In this document: piece after piece, positions 17,689 through 26,739 of the stretch
How the letters are laid out: every line of letters starts with the position of its first letter
How positions within the stretch are numbered: position 1 is the first letter of the stretch
Source of the DNA: Qipengyuania intermedia
Lineage (GTDB): Bacteria > Pseudomonadota > Alphaproteobacteria > Sphingomonadales > Sphingomonadaceae
Direction: 5' to 3'
Length of the DNA stretch: 64,000 bases
Assembly: GCF_019711615.1 (NCBI RefSeq)
Contig: NZ_JAIGNS010000001.1
Coordinates: forward strand, 1-64,000
Program-made: the position numbers and the translations under genes
Notes under the pieces: model-generated
What the model saw: the letters and a program-made list of their open reading frames with translations, nothing else
What the model was told of the DNA's origin: nothing
Database searches by the model: none

Positions 17689-18087
17689 GTGGGGCTATTC
17701 CGCAGGAAGCAAGCCATAGCGCCGCAGGAACGGCGAGCGACGGCCCGCTATGCCGTCGACTGTCCCGCCACGCTCAAGATGCTGGGCGGTGATCGGGTCG
17801 GGCGCTTGTCCGACCTTTCCGATGCCGGGGCACGACTGGAAACGAATAATCCTCCCAGCGAAGGCGTGTCGGGCCTGCTTTCGTGGAACGGTCACGAACA
17901 TTTCGGCAAGATCGTCTGGGCCAACGACAAGAGCTGCGGCATCATTTTCGAACGGCCCATCCCCATGCACATCGTGGATGAGACCGTCGAACAGGTGGAA
18001 GTCCAGACCGGTCCCGTGGCCAATTTCGGCAAGATACCGCTGGGCCAGAAGCGTTCTCGCCGGGCATCGCTGGTTTCCGAAGGTTGA
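17689..18087 (+). CDS. PilZ-domain protein
   Basis: About 132 residues. The single domain contains a PilZ-like start (RRATARYAVDCPATL) and an LSDLSDAGARLET segment, resembling the RxxxR and D/NxSxxG c-di-GMP contacts. The match RRxxxR...SDAG suggests nucleotide binding, but the usual D/NxSxxG reads DLSDAG, so binding is uncertain. The GTG at 17689 has an SD AAGGGGA at the right distance (17674-17680). An upstream GTG at 17638 would add 17 residues with a poorer site. The effector target is unknown. Confidence 0.78.
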   Translation: MGLFRRKQAIAPQERRATARYAVDCPATLKMLGGDRVGRLSDLSDAGARLETNNPPSEGVSGLLSWNGHEHFGKIVWANDKSCGIIFERPIPMHIVDETVEQVEVQTGPVANFGKIPLGQKRSRRASLVSEG

Positions 18088-18142
18088 CCGTTCAGGCACG
18101 CGAAAGCGCGCGGGCGTAGAAGGCCGCGCGGAGGAGATTTCC

Positions 18143-18460
18143 ATGCGCGCTTTCCTTTTCCTGTCTTCCCTCGCCGTTTTGGCTACCCCGTCGCTTGCTC
18201 AGGATGCCGATGCCTCTGTCGAAGAAGACAGCCGTGAAGTGCGCGAGTGCGTCGCGCCGCAAGTGATCGTCCCGACCTTCAACAACACGCCAGAAGCGAT
18301 GGAACAGTCGCGCATTGCGGCGACGATGATGGCCGGCGACCTGGTGTGCAAGACCAGCGCGCTCAATCCCGAACTTTCGGAACTCCAGCACGGGCCTGAA
18401 GAGGCCCTGCTCCCGGATGAGGAAGAAGCTGGCGAAGAAGCCGCAGCCGAGCCTGCCTAG
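18143..18460 (+). CDS. Small exported protein of unknown function
   Basis: About 105 residues, with SD GAGGAG 7 bases before the ATG. It has a clear signal peptide (about 1-20, cleaved near SLAQ). The short mature domain has two cysteines (in RECVAPQVIV and LVCKTSAL) and an acidic C-terminal tail rich in Glu and Ala. No family is recognised. Its stop shares CTAG with the convergent imuB stop. It lies 55 bases after the PilZ gene and may be co-transcribed with it. Confidence 0.72.
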   Translation: MRAFLFLSSLAVLATPSLAQDADASVEEDSREVRECVAPQVIVPTFNNTPEAMEQSRIAATMMAGDLVCKTSALNPELSELQHGPEEALLPDEEEAGEEAAAEPA

Positions 18461-20046
18461 GCGCACAATCCCTGCAGGTACCAGTCGGGTGCGCCGCCGC
18501 GCCCGTCCCCCACGATGCCGAGCCGGTATATCCAGTACCGGCGGCCGCGGTCGTCCTCGATCCTGTAATAGTCCCGTAGCCGCGTGCTGCCGCGTTCGCG
18601 CCACCATTCCGGCGCGATCCGTTCGGGCCCTTCGACCCGCGTGACCTCATGCACGCCGCCGCGCCAGCGAAAACGCTTGGGATAGCCGTCGGGCGTTGCG
18701 TAAAGCACCGAAATCCTTTCCGCTTTGTCGAGCATTTTCAAAGGTCTCTTGTGGAAAGCCAACTCTCCTTGTGAAGCGGGTTCAGGCGCCAGCGGGGGTT
18801 GCCAGCGCTGCGCGCGTTCGGGAATGTGGCTGGCAAAGGCGACGGGGCGGCTGACCGCCTTTACCCCGAGCCGCACAGTCAGCCGGTCGATACAGGCCGC
18901 CAGCGATGTGCCATGCGTTTCGGCCGCCGCCTCGATATCGCCCTGCTCAAGGGCGAGCGGTTCCGACCAGCTGGCGCGCAGGCGCAGCATCTCGATCCCG
19001 AAACCCGCATCGACATCGTCCAGCCGAGCCGCGAAGAGGCGACATATATGCGTCGCCTCGCGCGTGGCAGAGGCCATTTCCAGGCGGCGCACGACGACTT
19101 CGCCATCGACGCGCCACAGGCCCAGTTCGAGCCGCCTCGCCCCTTCGCCTCGCCCTTCCAGTTCGCGCGCCATGTCCTGCGCCAGGTCTTCGACGACCTT
19201 GTCCAGCAGCTGGCGGTGGCGGATCGGCTCCATCAGGCGGCGCTGCACCAAGGGCATGTGCTGCGGGACCACGGGCAGCAAGGGCTCCGGCACCCGACCG
19301 AGGATCTGGTCGAGGCGGATGAGCGGGTTGGCGGCAGGCGACTTGCGGTTGCGAAAGCGACGCTGGATGGCATCGCGACCGCTACCTCCGTTCTCGATAC
19401 CGGCGAGATCTCCCAGCCGCTTTAGACCTAGCCGCCGCAGGACCGTGAGCACATCGTCGTCGAGCCTCAGCGCAGCGACGGGCAGGTCTGCCAGCCGGGC
19501 CTCGAAATCGCCCTGCCCTTCCAGGATCGCGCCTTGCGGGCCGAAATGGGACAGCGCCCATGCCGCACCCGCCGTAGGGGCGATGGCACAGCGCAGGCCA
19601 AGCTCGCGCCGCGCGAATGCTGCCTCGACATCGGCGACCAGCCTTTCCTCGCCGCCGAACAGGTGCGGGACGGCGGTAACGTCGACCAGCAGGCCGTCGG
19701 GCGCGTCCATTGCGGACCACGGCCCCCAGCGCCGCGCCCAGATCGCCAGCTTTTCGAGAAAGGCGAGATCGCCTGCCGGATCGCTCGGCGCGGTGACGAT
19801 ATCGGGGCACAGGGTCCGCGCATCGGCCAGCATCATGCCGCGCCGCGCACCTGCGACCATGCCTGCGCGGTTCACCGCCTCGATGCGCGGTCCGTGCGCG
19901 GTATCGGCGATCAGGACCAGCGGTCTGTTGTCGAGCGAGCGGCGGCCCTCGTCCCCGGCGTTTCGCCAGCGGTCCATGGCCATAGCGGGCAGCCAAATGG
20001 ATAGGATGCGGCGGGAAGATGCGGCATCCGGCGTATTCGCGCTCAT
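18457..20046 (-). CDS. imuB: Y-family polymerase-like mutasome protein ImuB
   Basis: A 529-residue protein related to Y-family polymerases (about 10-330), with the DinB-like start RILSIWLPAMAMDRW and palm/thumb segments. In characterised ImuB the active-site acidic residues are lost, and the protein bridges the beta clamp, ImuA and DnaE2. The candidate positions here likewise show no intact Y-family motif. The ATG at 20046 overlaps the imuA stop (ATGA); the frame extending upstream to 20208 runs through imuA and is not used. It should be SOS-induced through the LexA box before imuA. Confidence 0.92.
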   Translation of the reverse strand: MSANTPDAASSRRILSIWLPAMAMDRWRNAGDEGRRSLDNRPLVLIADTAHGPRIEAVNRAGMVAGARRGMMLADARTLCPDIVTAPSDPAGDLAFLEKLAIWARRWGPWSAMDAPDGLLVDVTAVPHLFGGEERLVADVEAAFARRELGLRCAIAPTAGAAWALSHFGPQGAILEGQGDFEARLADLPVAALRLDDDVLTVLRRLGLKRLGDLAGIENGGSGRDAIQRRFRNRKSPAANPLIRLDQILGRVPEPLLPVVPQHMPLVQRRLMEPIRHRQLLDKVVEDLAQDMARELEGRGEGARRLELGLWRVDGEVVVRRLEMASATREATHICRLFAARLDDVDAGFGIEMLRLRASWSEPLALEQGDIEAAAETHGTSLAACIDRLTVRLGVKAVSRPVAFASHIPERAQRWQPPLAPEPASQGELAFHKRPLKMLDKAERISVLYATPDGYPKRFRWRGGVHEVTRVEGPERIAPEWWRERGSTRLRDYYRIEDDRGRRYWIYRLGIVGDGRGGAPDWYLQGLCA

Positions 20047-20825
20047 CGCGCGCGGGGCGAGCGGCGATGCTGCAACCCGGCCGTCCAGCCCGCCACCGCG
20101 CGATCGGTATCCTCGCGCAGCTTGCTTGCGGTCAGCGCAGTGTCGCCGCCGCTTAATGTCCAAGTGCCCGGAGCATGGGAGCGGGCGCGGAAAAGCTCCG
20201 CCTTCCACGCCGGATCACCGGGAGCCTGCGCATTCCATGCAGACGCAGCAGACGGCGCGCTGGCCACTTCCCAGCGCATCCGGGCAGACGACAGGTCGTG
20301 CGCGGCGTCGATCCGCACGAGGAACAGCGGGATGCCGTGCCTCTCGCTCATCAGCGTCAAGCGGCGCGAGGCGGTGAAATCGAGCGCCTTGGCATTGCCA
20401 GCCATCTCGCCGATCACGAATGCGAAATCGCGACAGCGCAGCCCTTCCTCGAGAGCGAAGAGCGCATCCTCGGCCTTTTCGGCCATGACATGGATGAGCC
20501 GCGATTGCAGGCTTTGGGGCAGGCCCGCACGATAGGGTCGCCCGTTCAGCCGCGCCGCATCGCGGGTTTGCACCCACAGCACGTTGCGCCGATCGTCGGC
20601 TTCGCTGCCATCCGCACGCGGCAGGTGCCGCAAATCGTCGAGCGCCAATGCCAGCGCCACCCCTGCCCCCGCCGCGTCGCCCGAAGCGGTGAACACTTCG
20701 GTGTGGTGAGCCGCACCCTGTACAGCTGCAAGCCCCGGGCGCCAGCGCACGCTGCGCCGCGCAGACAATGCGGCAACGTCTTCGAAGGCCGTAATCGGCA
20801 GGGAGGAAAGATCGGCATAGGACAT
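20043..20825 (-). CDS. imuA: RecA-like mutasome accessory protein ImuA
   Basis: A 260-residue protein of the ImuA family, a RecA/SulA-like accessory factor of the ImuAB-DnaE2 mutasome. Characteristic stretches include VLWVQTRDAARLNGRPY, a central helix with EEGLRC and FAFVIGE. A clear Walker A motif is not visible, as in many ImuA proteins. The ATG at 20825 (MSYADLSS) is preferred: a TTG at 20861 would place the LexA box inside the coding region. First gene of imuA-imuB. Confidence 0.88.
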   Translation of the reverse strand: MSYADLSSLPITAFEDVAALSARRSVRWRPGLAAVQGAAHHTEVFTASGDAAGAGVALALALDDLRHLPRADGSEADDRRNVLWVQTRDAARLNGRPYRAGLPQSLQSRLIHVMAEKAEDALFALEEGLRCRDFAFVIGEMAGNAKALDFTASRRLTLMSERHGIPLFLVRIDAAHDLSSARMRWEVASAPSAASAWNAQAPGDPAWKAELFRARSHAPGTWTLSGGDTALTASKLREDTDRAVAGWTAGLQHRRSPRAR

Positions 20826-20843
20826 GAGAGAATCGACTCGCTT

Positions 20844-20858
20844 GTTCTTATTATGTTC
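20844..20858. promoter_or_regulatory. LexA (SOS) box of imuA-imuB
   Basis: A perfect GTTC-N7-GTTC operator 18 bases upstream of the imuA ATG, overlapping its predicted -10. It is the same operator class as at 16609-16623. Confidence 0.9.
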
Positions 20859-20878
20859 CAATATCCCCGCTTGCGCAA
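20850..20878 (-). promoter_or_regulatory. Predicted imuA promoter
   Basis: On the minus strand, TTGCGC (20878-20873) and CATAAT (20855-20850) are 17 bases apart. The -10 lies inside the LexA box. The predicted start near 20843 would leave a leader of about 18 bases. Confidence 0.55.
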
Positions 20879-20972
20879 TTCATCCCTTCATCACTTCGGT
20901 CCGGCGCGCCTCGCGGAACGCAGACCCTCTCCCGAGCGTACGATAGGCAAACGCAAACACGAGAGGTCACTC

Positions 20973-21458
20973 ATGAAATATTCCGAAGGCAATCCCGACG
21001 CGCTCAAGAAGAAGTTCTGGCTCGCCATGTCAGATTCGCCGTTCGTCTTCCTCGAACTCGACGGTCGTTCCGACACCGCGGTGCCGATGACCGCCCAGCT
21101 CGACAAGGACGCCAACAGCTCGATCTGGTTCTTCACCCAGAAGAACTCCACCTTCGCCCAGCTCGGCAAGGTCACGGCAAGCTTTGCCGGCAAGGACCAC
21201 GACATGTTCGCGCGCTTCGACGGCATGCTCTCGGTCGAAACCAGCAAGGAACGCTTCGACCAGTTCTGGAACAATTTCGTCGAAGCCTGGTACGATGGCG
21301 GCAAGGACGATCCGGACATCCTGTTCCTGCGCATGGATCTCGGCGATGCCGAAATCTGGAGCGGAGACCTGGGCCTGCTCAACACCGCCAAGATGGCACT
21401 GGGCATGAATGTCCACGACGAAGCCGAAGAACGCCACGCCGACAACGTCGATCTCTAA
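20973..21458 (+). CDS. Pyridoxamine 5'-phosphate oxidase-fold (general stress protein 26-like) protein
   Basis: A 161-residue cytoplasmic protein of the split beta-barrel flavin-binding type. Segments such as MTAQLDKDANSSIWFFTQKN and SASFAGKDHDMFARFDG-like strands match the small stress-protein branch of this fold. A flavin or related cofactor is likely, but no substrate can be assigned. It is divergent from imuA, with 147 bases between, and does not share the LexA box position. A strong terminator follows at 21483-21513. Confidence 0.82.
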   Translation: MKYSEGNPDALKKKFWLAMSDSPFVFLELDGRSDTAVPMTAQLDKDANSSIWFFTQKNSTFAQLGKVTASFAGKDHDMFARFDGMLSVETSKERFDQFWNNFVEAWYDGGKDDPDILFLRMDLGDAEIWSGDLGLLNTAKMALGMNVHDEAEERHADNVDL

Positions 21459-21482
21459 GTCGACCCAATAACTACAAAATCG

Positions 21483-21513
21483 AAGGGCCGCTCCTAACGA
21501 AGCGGCCCTTTTT
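21483..21513 (+). terminator. Rho-independent terminator
   Basis: A perfect 10-pair stem, AAGGGCCGCT / AGCGGCCCTT, with an 8-base loop and a short T-run. It lies between two convergent genes and probably serves the plus-strand gene ending at 21458. Confidence 0.88.
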
Positions 21514-21516
21514 CGT

Positions 21517-23094
21517 TCAATCTTTCGGTGGGTGGATCGGAAGCATCGTTTCGTCGCCCACAACCGCGTCAACCACCTCGACGATGCCGTGTCCGAGATG
21601 GCTGTTGCGCCGACCGTAACCGAAGTAGACGACCAAGCCGATCGCCGACCACAGGGGCAGCATAACCATCGCCTCGAACGGCAGGTTGAGGAAGAGGAAG
21701 GCACACCCGGCCACCGTCGCAGGGCCGACGAACCACAGCATCGGAGTACGGAAATCACGTTTACGTTCGGGATCCGTCCTGCGCAGCGTCATCACGGCCA
21801 GAGCGACCATCAGAAATGCATAGAGCGTTCCCGCATTGGCGATGTCGGCCAGCTGTCCCACCGGGAAGAACGCTGCCCCCAGCGCCACGATGACGCCGGT
21901 CATGGCGGTCACGATATGGGGTGTCTTCCACTTCGGATGCACCTTGGAGAGGCTTTCCGGCAGCAGCCCGTCGCGGCTCATCACGAAAAAGATGCGCGTC
22001 TGTGCGAAGAGCAACACGAGAATGACGGAAGGAAGCGCAAGAAAAGCCGCAATGCCCAGCAGGTTACCGATCCCGGAGAAACCGATCTGCCGCAGCACGT
22101 GCGCAAGCGCTTCGTTCGAGCAGACCAGCGCATCCGAATAGGCAGGCAGCGCGCATTGCCGCGCAAGCTCTTCCGATCCGGCAGGGAACGGAATACCGCC
22201 CGGCCCCATGATCGGTTGTCCACCGATCGTCCCGATCGCACCCGCCGCAACGAGGATGTAGAACACGGTACAGAAGACAAGCGATCCGACCAGTCCGATA
22301 GGGACGTTGCGCTGCGGGTTCTTCGTCTCTTCCGCTGCGGTCGAGACGGCATCGAATCCCACATAGGCGAAAAAGATCGTCGCCGCCGCGCCAACCGCGC
22401 CAACGCCCGATCCGAAACCGCCGAAGACACCGGCAGGCAGGAAAGGGTTGAACTGGTCGGGATCGAAATAGGCGCTGGTCAGCGTCAGGCCGATGAAGGC
22501 GGTAAGCGCGGTGACCTTGATGGCGACGAGGATCGCGTTGACCTTCGCGCTTTCGCTTGTGCCGATCATCAGCAACCAGGTCACTAAGAGGGCGATGACT
22601 AGTGCGGGCAGGTTGACGAGACCTCCCGGTTCCCCGCCAAGGACGAGCGGGCCTGCCGACAGCCATTGCGGCAGCTGCACGCCGAGAAATTCCGTCAGGA
22701 TGGTCCCTGTGAAATAACCCGACCAGCCGACCGATACCGCCGAAGCGGCAATGGCGTATTCGAGGATCAGGGCCCAGCCCACGGTCCAGGCGAGGAATTC
22801 GCCCATGGTGGCATAGCTGTACGTATAGGCCGATCCCGCGACCGGGATCATGGCGGCAATCTCGGCGTAGCAGAGCGCTGCGACGATGCAGACCGCGCCG
22901 GCTATGACGAACGCCAGCATCAATCCGGGCCCGGCCTTCTGCGCGCCGGCTGCGGTCAGCACGAAAATGCCGGTGCCGATTATACAGCCGATGCCGAACA
23001 GCATGAGTTGGAAAGCACCGAGCGACCGGTGCAGCGATTTCTTTTCCGCTGCGGCCAGAATGGCGTCGAGCGGTTTAACTCTGTCGAGGATCAT
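21517..23094 (-). CDS. APC-family amino acid permease (cationic amino acid transporter-like)
   Basis: About 525 residues with 12 or more transmembrane helices. The N-terminus LGAFQLMLFGIGCIIGTGIFV contains the family's TM1 substrate-contact motif GxGTG. The C-terminal end extends beyond the 12-helix core, as in the CAT-type subfamily. I chose the ATG at 23094 (MILDRVKPLDA). A TTG at 23160 would add a Gly/Arg-rich leader not expected in this family. It is 118 bases downstream of the NSS gene on the same strand; the specific substrate is unknown. Confidence 0.9.
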   Translation of the reverse strand: MILDRVKPLDAILAAAEKKSLHRSLGAFQLMLFGIGCIIGTGIFVLTAAGAQKAGPGLMLAFVIAGAVCIVAALCYAEIAAMIPVAGSAYTYSYATMGEFLAWTVGWALILEYAIAASAVSVGWSGYFTGTILTEFLGVQLPQWLSAGPLVLGGEPGGLVNLPALVIALLVTWLLMIGTSESAKVNAILVAIKVTALTAFIGLTLTSAYFDPDQFNPFLPAGVFGGFGSGVGAVGAAATIFFAYVGFDAVSTAAEETKNPQRNVPIGLVGSLVFCTVFYILVAAGAIGTIGGQPIMGPGGIPFPAGSEELARQCALPAYSDALVCSNEALAHVLRQIGFSGIGNLLGIAAFLALPSVILVLLFAQTRIFFVMSRDGLLPESLSKVHPKWKTPHIVTAMTGVIVALGAAFFPVGQLADIANAGTLYAFLMVALAVMTLRRTDPERKRDFRTPMLWFVGPATVAGCAFLFLNLPFEAMVMLPLWSAIGLVVYFGYGRRNSHLGHGIVEVVDAVVGDETMLPIHPPKD

Positions 23095-23212
23095 GGATGG
23101 CCGGAAGGCTCCGCCGGCCCGCAACGGGACCTCCCCGTCCTGCCAGCCGGCGCGCAACAATTACTCCCAAGTCGCGCGCCAGCCTAGCGAAAACTTCCAG
23201 CCTGAATTTTTT

Positions 23213-24643
23213 TCAACTGCCCAGGATGCCGGGGAAAAGGCCGGTTACCAGAATAATCGTCACTGCGAGCGGGCACAGCCAGGCAAGCAGGAAGCGCCAG
23301 ACGTTGAAGGCCAGCGGCGACAGGCCGGTGGTGGTGCGCAGCAGGTTCGTATCCGCCTTCCAGCCGATGAAGAGCGAGGTCAGCAAGGCACCGACCGGCA
23401 GCATCACCTTTCCGGTAAATCCGTCTACCGTGTCGAGAATGTCGGTGTTCTCGAACAGCGACCAGAACCCGAGCGGGCGAACGTCCGACAACACGTTGTA
23501 GCCGAGCAGGCAGAAGATACCGATCAGGAACGCGCCGATGCCGAAGATCAGCGCCGACTTCGTGCGGCTCCATCCACGCTCGCCGATGCCCCATGCGGTC
23601 GGCACCTCGAGCAGGGAGATCGAACTGGTCACTGCCGCCACGAGGATCAGGACGAAGAACAGGAAGCCGAACAGCGCGCCGCCCGGCATCGTCTGGAATG
23701 CAAAAGGCAGCGTCTGGAAGACAAGCGTCGGACCTGCTGCAGGATCGAGGCCCACTGCAAAGACGATCGGGAAGATCATCAGACCGGCCAGAAGCGCCAC
23801 GCTGGTGTCGGCGACCGCAATCATCGCCGCGGTACTGCCGAGATTACTCTTTTCCTTGATGTAAGAACCGTAGGTGATGAGACCTGCGACACCCAGGGAT
23901 AGCGAGAAGAGGGCCTGCCCAAGTGCGCTATTCATCACCTGCGGGGTCAGTTTCGACCAATCGGGGGTGAACAGGAAGGCCATGGCATCGCCGATGTCGC
24001 CCTCGATCGCCCCGTAGACCACGAGGCCAACAAGCAGCACGAAAAACATTGGCATGAGGTAGGTCGCGGCCTTCTCGATACCCGAGCTGACGCCGCGTGC
24101 GACGATGTAGAGTGTCAGGCCCATGAAGGCGAAGTGCATCGCCAACAGCAGGCTCGGGCTGGCGAACATGTCGCCGAGGCGCTGCTGGATCTGCTCCTGG
24201 CTTTCGCCCGCCAGCGCACCGCGGAACGGATCACCCGCGCCGATTGCCTGGATGAGGTCGAGGCCCATAACGCCCGCGTAATAGAGCACCCACCCGGCCA
24301 CGACCGAGTAGAACGAAACGATGAGGAAAGCCGCAATCGCGCCCACACCGCCGAAGATCGACCAGCTCGGCGAAGCTTTCGATTCCTGCGATACCCTGCG
24401 GATCGAACCGACGGCATCGGTCTGGCCGACGCGTCCGATGAAGATTTCAGCCAGCACCAGCGGCAGGCCGAGCAGGAAAACGCAGGCGATATAGAATATG
24501 ACGAAGGCCCCGCCCCCGCTTTCTCCGGCTAGCGTCGGAAAACGCCAGATATTGCCGAGACCGACGGCCGCACCCACGGCGGCTAGAATGAATGCGCTGC
24601 GCGAGGACCAACCCTCGCCCGTGGTTTGCGAAGTAGCGACCAT
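23213..24643 (-). CDS. Neurotransmitter:sodium symporter (NSS) family transporter
   Basis: A 476-residue inner-membrane Na+-coupled transporter of the LeuT/MhsT type with 11-12 helices. The TM1 signature AVGAAVGLGNIWRFPTLAGESGGGAF is the family hallmark; its unwound Gly-rich part binds Na+ and substrate. Amino-acid uptake is the likely function. The neighbouring APC gene suggests a small amino-acid transport group. It is divergent from panB across 130 bases. Confidence 0.92.
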   Translation of the reverse strand: MVATSQTTGEGWSSRSAFILAAVGAAVGLGNIWRFPTLAGESGGGAFVIFYIACVFLLGLPLVLAEIFIGRVGQTDAVGSIRRVSQESKASPSWSIFGGVGAIAAFLIVSFYSVVAGWVLYYAGVMGLDLIQAIGAGDPFRGALAGESQEQIQQRLGDMFASPSLLLAMHFAFMGLTLYIVARGVSSGIEKAATYLMPMFFVLLVGLVVYGAIEGDIGDAMAFLFTPDWSKLTPQVMNSALGQALFSLSLGVAGLITYGSYIKEKSNLGSTAAMIAVADTSVALLAGLMIFPIVFAVGLDPAAGPTLVFQTLPFAFQTMPGGALFGFLFFVLILVAAVTSSISLLEVPTAWGIGERGWSRTKSALIFGIGAFLIGIFCLLGYNVLSDVRPLGFWSLFENTDILDTVDGFTGKVMLPVGALLTSLFIGWKADTNLLRTTTGLSPLAFNVWRFLLAWLCPLAVTIILVTGLFPGILGS

Positions 24644-24773
24644 GTGTCGTTAAAATCCCTTGTGTCCAGCGGCGCTCTCCCGTGCCGCTCCTCGGGGTGG
24701 GCTTAAAGCACGGAAACCCTTCGCTGTCCAAGCGTTGCTTTGCCTTCTTCCCAGCACTTGCTACGGGACGCAT

Positions 24774-25649
24774 ATGTCGACCACTTTCCAGCTCGATACG
24801 AGCACCAGCCGCGCGAACCCTACCCCGCAGCCGATGAAAAGGCTCACGGTGCCGAAGATTCGCGCGCACAAGGCCGACGGTGAAACCAAGCAGCCGTTGG
24901 TCATGCTGACGGCTTACACGGCCCGTCAGGCGCAATTGCTCGATGCACATTGCGACATCCTGCTGGTAGGAGATTCGCTGGCGCAGGTGATCTACGGCCT
25001 GCCGTCCACCATTCCCGTTACGCTCGACATGATGGCCAACCATGCCGCCGCGGTCGTTCGTGGGAGCTATCACGCGGTAGTGGTCGTCGACATGCCTTTC
25101 GGTTCCTACGAAGCCTCGAAGGAACAGGCGTTCGAAAGCGCCTCGCGCCTGCTCAAGGAAAGCGGTGCGGCAGCGGTGAAGCTGGAAGGCGGCGAGCAGA
25201 TGGCGGAAACGGTCGCCTTCCTGAACCAGCGCGGCATTCCCGTGATGGGCCATGTCGGCCTCACCCCGCAGGCGGTAAACGTCCTGGGCGGATACATGGC
25301 CCGCGGACGCGACGATGCGGAGGCCAGGAAAATCGTCGGAGACGCCAAGGCGCTGGATGAGGCGGGCGCGTTCGCCATCGTCCTCGAAGGCGTGCTCGAA
25401 CCCATCGCCATCGAGGCCACCAAGGCAGTCTCCTGCCCCACCATCGGGATCGGCGCCTCGGCGCAATGCGATGGACAGGTGCTGGTGACCGAGGACATGC
25501 TCGGCATGTTCGAGCGCGTCCCGCGCTTCGTGAAGAAATACGAAAATATCGCCGAAGTGATCGACCGCACGGTCGCACAATATGCAGAGGAAGTGCGCGA
25601 ACGCAGCTTCCCCTCCGCAGATCAGACTTACCAGCCCAAGAAGGGCTAA
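24774..25649 (+). CDS. panB: 3-methyl-2-oxobutanoate hydroxymethyltransferase (ketopantoate synthesis)
   Basis: A 291-residue cytoplasmic enzyme that transfers a hydroxymethyl group from 5,10-methylene-THF to 2-oxoisovalerate, the first committed step to pantothenate and CoA. Diagnostic stretches are LLVGDSLAQV, VVVDMPFGSYE, AVKLEGG and GHVGLTPQ, covering the metal and substrate sites. The ATG at 24774 is chosen; the longer reading from 24660 includes unrelated sequence. No other pan gene is nearby. The DUF475 gene follows 16 bases later. Confidence 0.95.
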   Translation: MSTTFQLDTSTSRANPTPQPMKRLTVPKIRAHKADGETKQPLVMLTAYTARQAQLLDAHCDILLVGDSLAQVIYGLPSTIPVTLDMMANHAAAVVRGSYHAVVVVDMPFGSYEASKEQAFESASRLLKESGAAAVKLEGGEQMAETVAFLNQRGIPVMGHVGLTPQAVNVLGGYMARGRDDAEARKIVGDAKALDEAGAFAIVLEGVLEPIAIEATKAVSCPTIGIGASAQCDGQVLVTEDMLGMFERVPRFVKKYENIAEVIDRTVAQYAEEVRERSFPSADQTYQPKKG

Positions 25650-25665
25650 GGACCTCAAGAAATCG

Positions 25666-26739
25666 ATGGAAACGCTCCGCAAGTACTACACGTTCTCGCT
25701 CGTCTTTACGGCAATCTGTTTCGCTCTCGCCGGATGGTACGGATGGACCAGCACGGGCTCCGTCTCGGCGACGCTCGGCATCCTGTGGATCGTGCTCGTC
25801 CTGTCGATACTGGAGGTGTCGCTCAGCTTCGACAACGCGGTAGTGAACGCCACTGTCCTGCGCGACATGGACCCGGTCTGGCAGCAGCGCTTCCTGACCA
25901 TCGGCATATTGATCGCCGTCTTCGGCATGCGGATCGTCTTTCCGATCGCAATCGTCGCGATCGCAGCCAAAATCGGCCCCATGGAGGCGATCAACCTGTC
26001 TTTGAACGATCCGAAGGAATACGAACGGCTGGTTTCCGACGCGCACATCGGCATTGCCGGTTTCGGCGGTGCATTCCTTGCCATGGTCGGCCTGACGTTC
26101 TTCTTCGAAGAGGACAAGGAGATCCACTGGATCGCGGTGCTGGAACGTACGATCAACAAATTTTCCAACGTGCCCGCGGTGGAGATCGGCCTCGTCCTCA
26201 TCCTCGTCTATTTCGTCTCGACCATGCTGGCACCGGACGATGCGATCGTGTTCCTGACGGCGGCGATCCTCGGCCTCGTCACCTTTATCGCAGTCCACGC
26301 CATCGCCGCCATCATCGAGGCACGCGAGGCGCGAAAGAAGGCTGCTGGCGAGATCGTGAAATCGGGCCTCGGCGGATTCCTCTACCTTGAAGTGCTGGAC
26401 GCAAGTTTCAGCTTCGACGGCGTGATCGGTGCGTTCGCCCTGTCGAACAACATGATCATCATCGCGCTCGGCCTGTCGGTCGGCGCAATGTTCGTGCGAT
26501 CGATGACGATCCATCTCGTGCGGACAGGTACGCTCGCTCAGTACCGCTACCTCGAACACGGCGCTTTCTGGGCCATCATCGTGCTCGGCATCATCATGCT
26601 GCTGTCAGCGCGCTGGCATATTCCGGAAACAATCACGGGCCTGCTGGGCGCCGTGCTGATCGGCCTCAGTTTCTGGTGGTCGGTGCGCCATAACCGGAAA
26701 CATCCGGGTGAAGAGCGGACCGAGTTGCCAGCCGAGTAG
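25666..26739 (+). CDS. DUF475 (TerC-like) integral membrane protein
   Basis: A 357-residue protein with about nine hydrophobic helices. It carries two related acidic/Asn helix motifs, LEVSLSFDNAVVNA (near 48-62) and LEVLDASFSFDGVIGAF (near 240-258), typical of the DUF475/TerC group proposed to handle metal ions. The N-terminus starts METLRKYYTFS. It begins 16 bases after panB and may be co-transcribed. Its last 74 bases overlap the convergent symporter gene. Function is unproven; tellurite or Mn homeostasis is only a family association. Confidence 0.85.
   Translation: METLRKYYTFSLVFTAICFALAGWYGWTSTGSVSATLGILWIVLVLSILEVSLSFDNAVVNATVLRDMDPVWQQRFLTIGILIAVFGMRIVFPIAIVAIAAKIGPMEAINLSLNDPKEYERLVSDAHIGIAGFGGAFLAMVGLTFFFEEDKEIHWIAVLERTINKFSNVPAVEIGLVLILVYFVSTMLAPDDAIVFLTAAILGLVTFIAVHAIAAIIEAREARKKAAGEIVKSGLGGFLYLEVLDASFSFDGVIGAFALSNNMIIIALGLSVGAMFVRSMTIHLVRTGTLAQYRYLEHGAFWAIIVLGIIMLLSARWHIPETITGLLGAVLIGLSFWWSVRHNRKHPGEERTELPAE

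Noticed and set aside
20826..20861. TTG start for imuA at 20861
   Set aside because: It would place the LexA box inside the coding sequence, and the ATG at 20825 is better supported.
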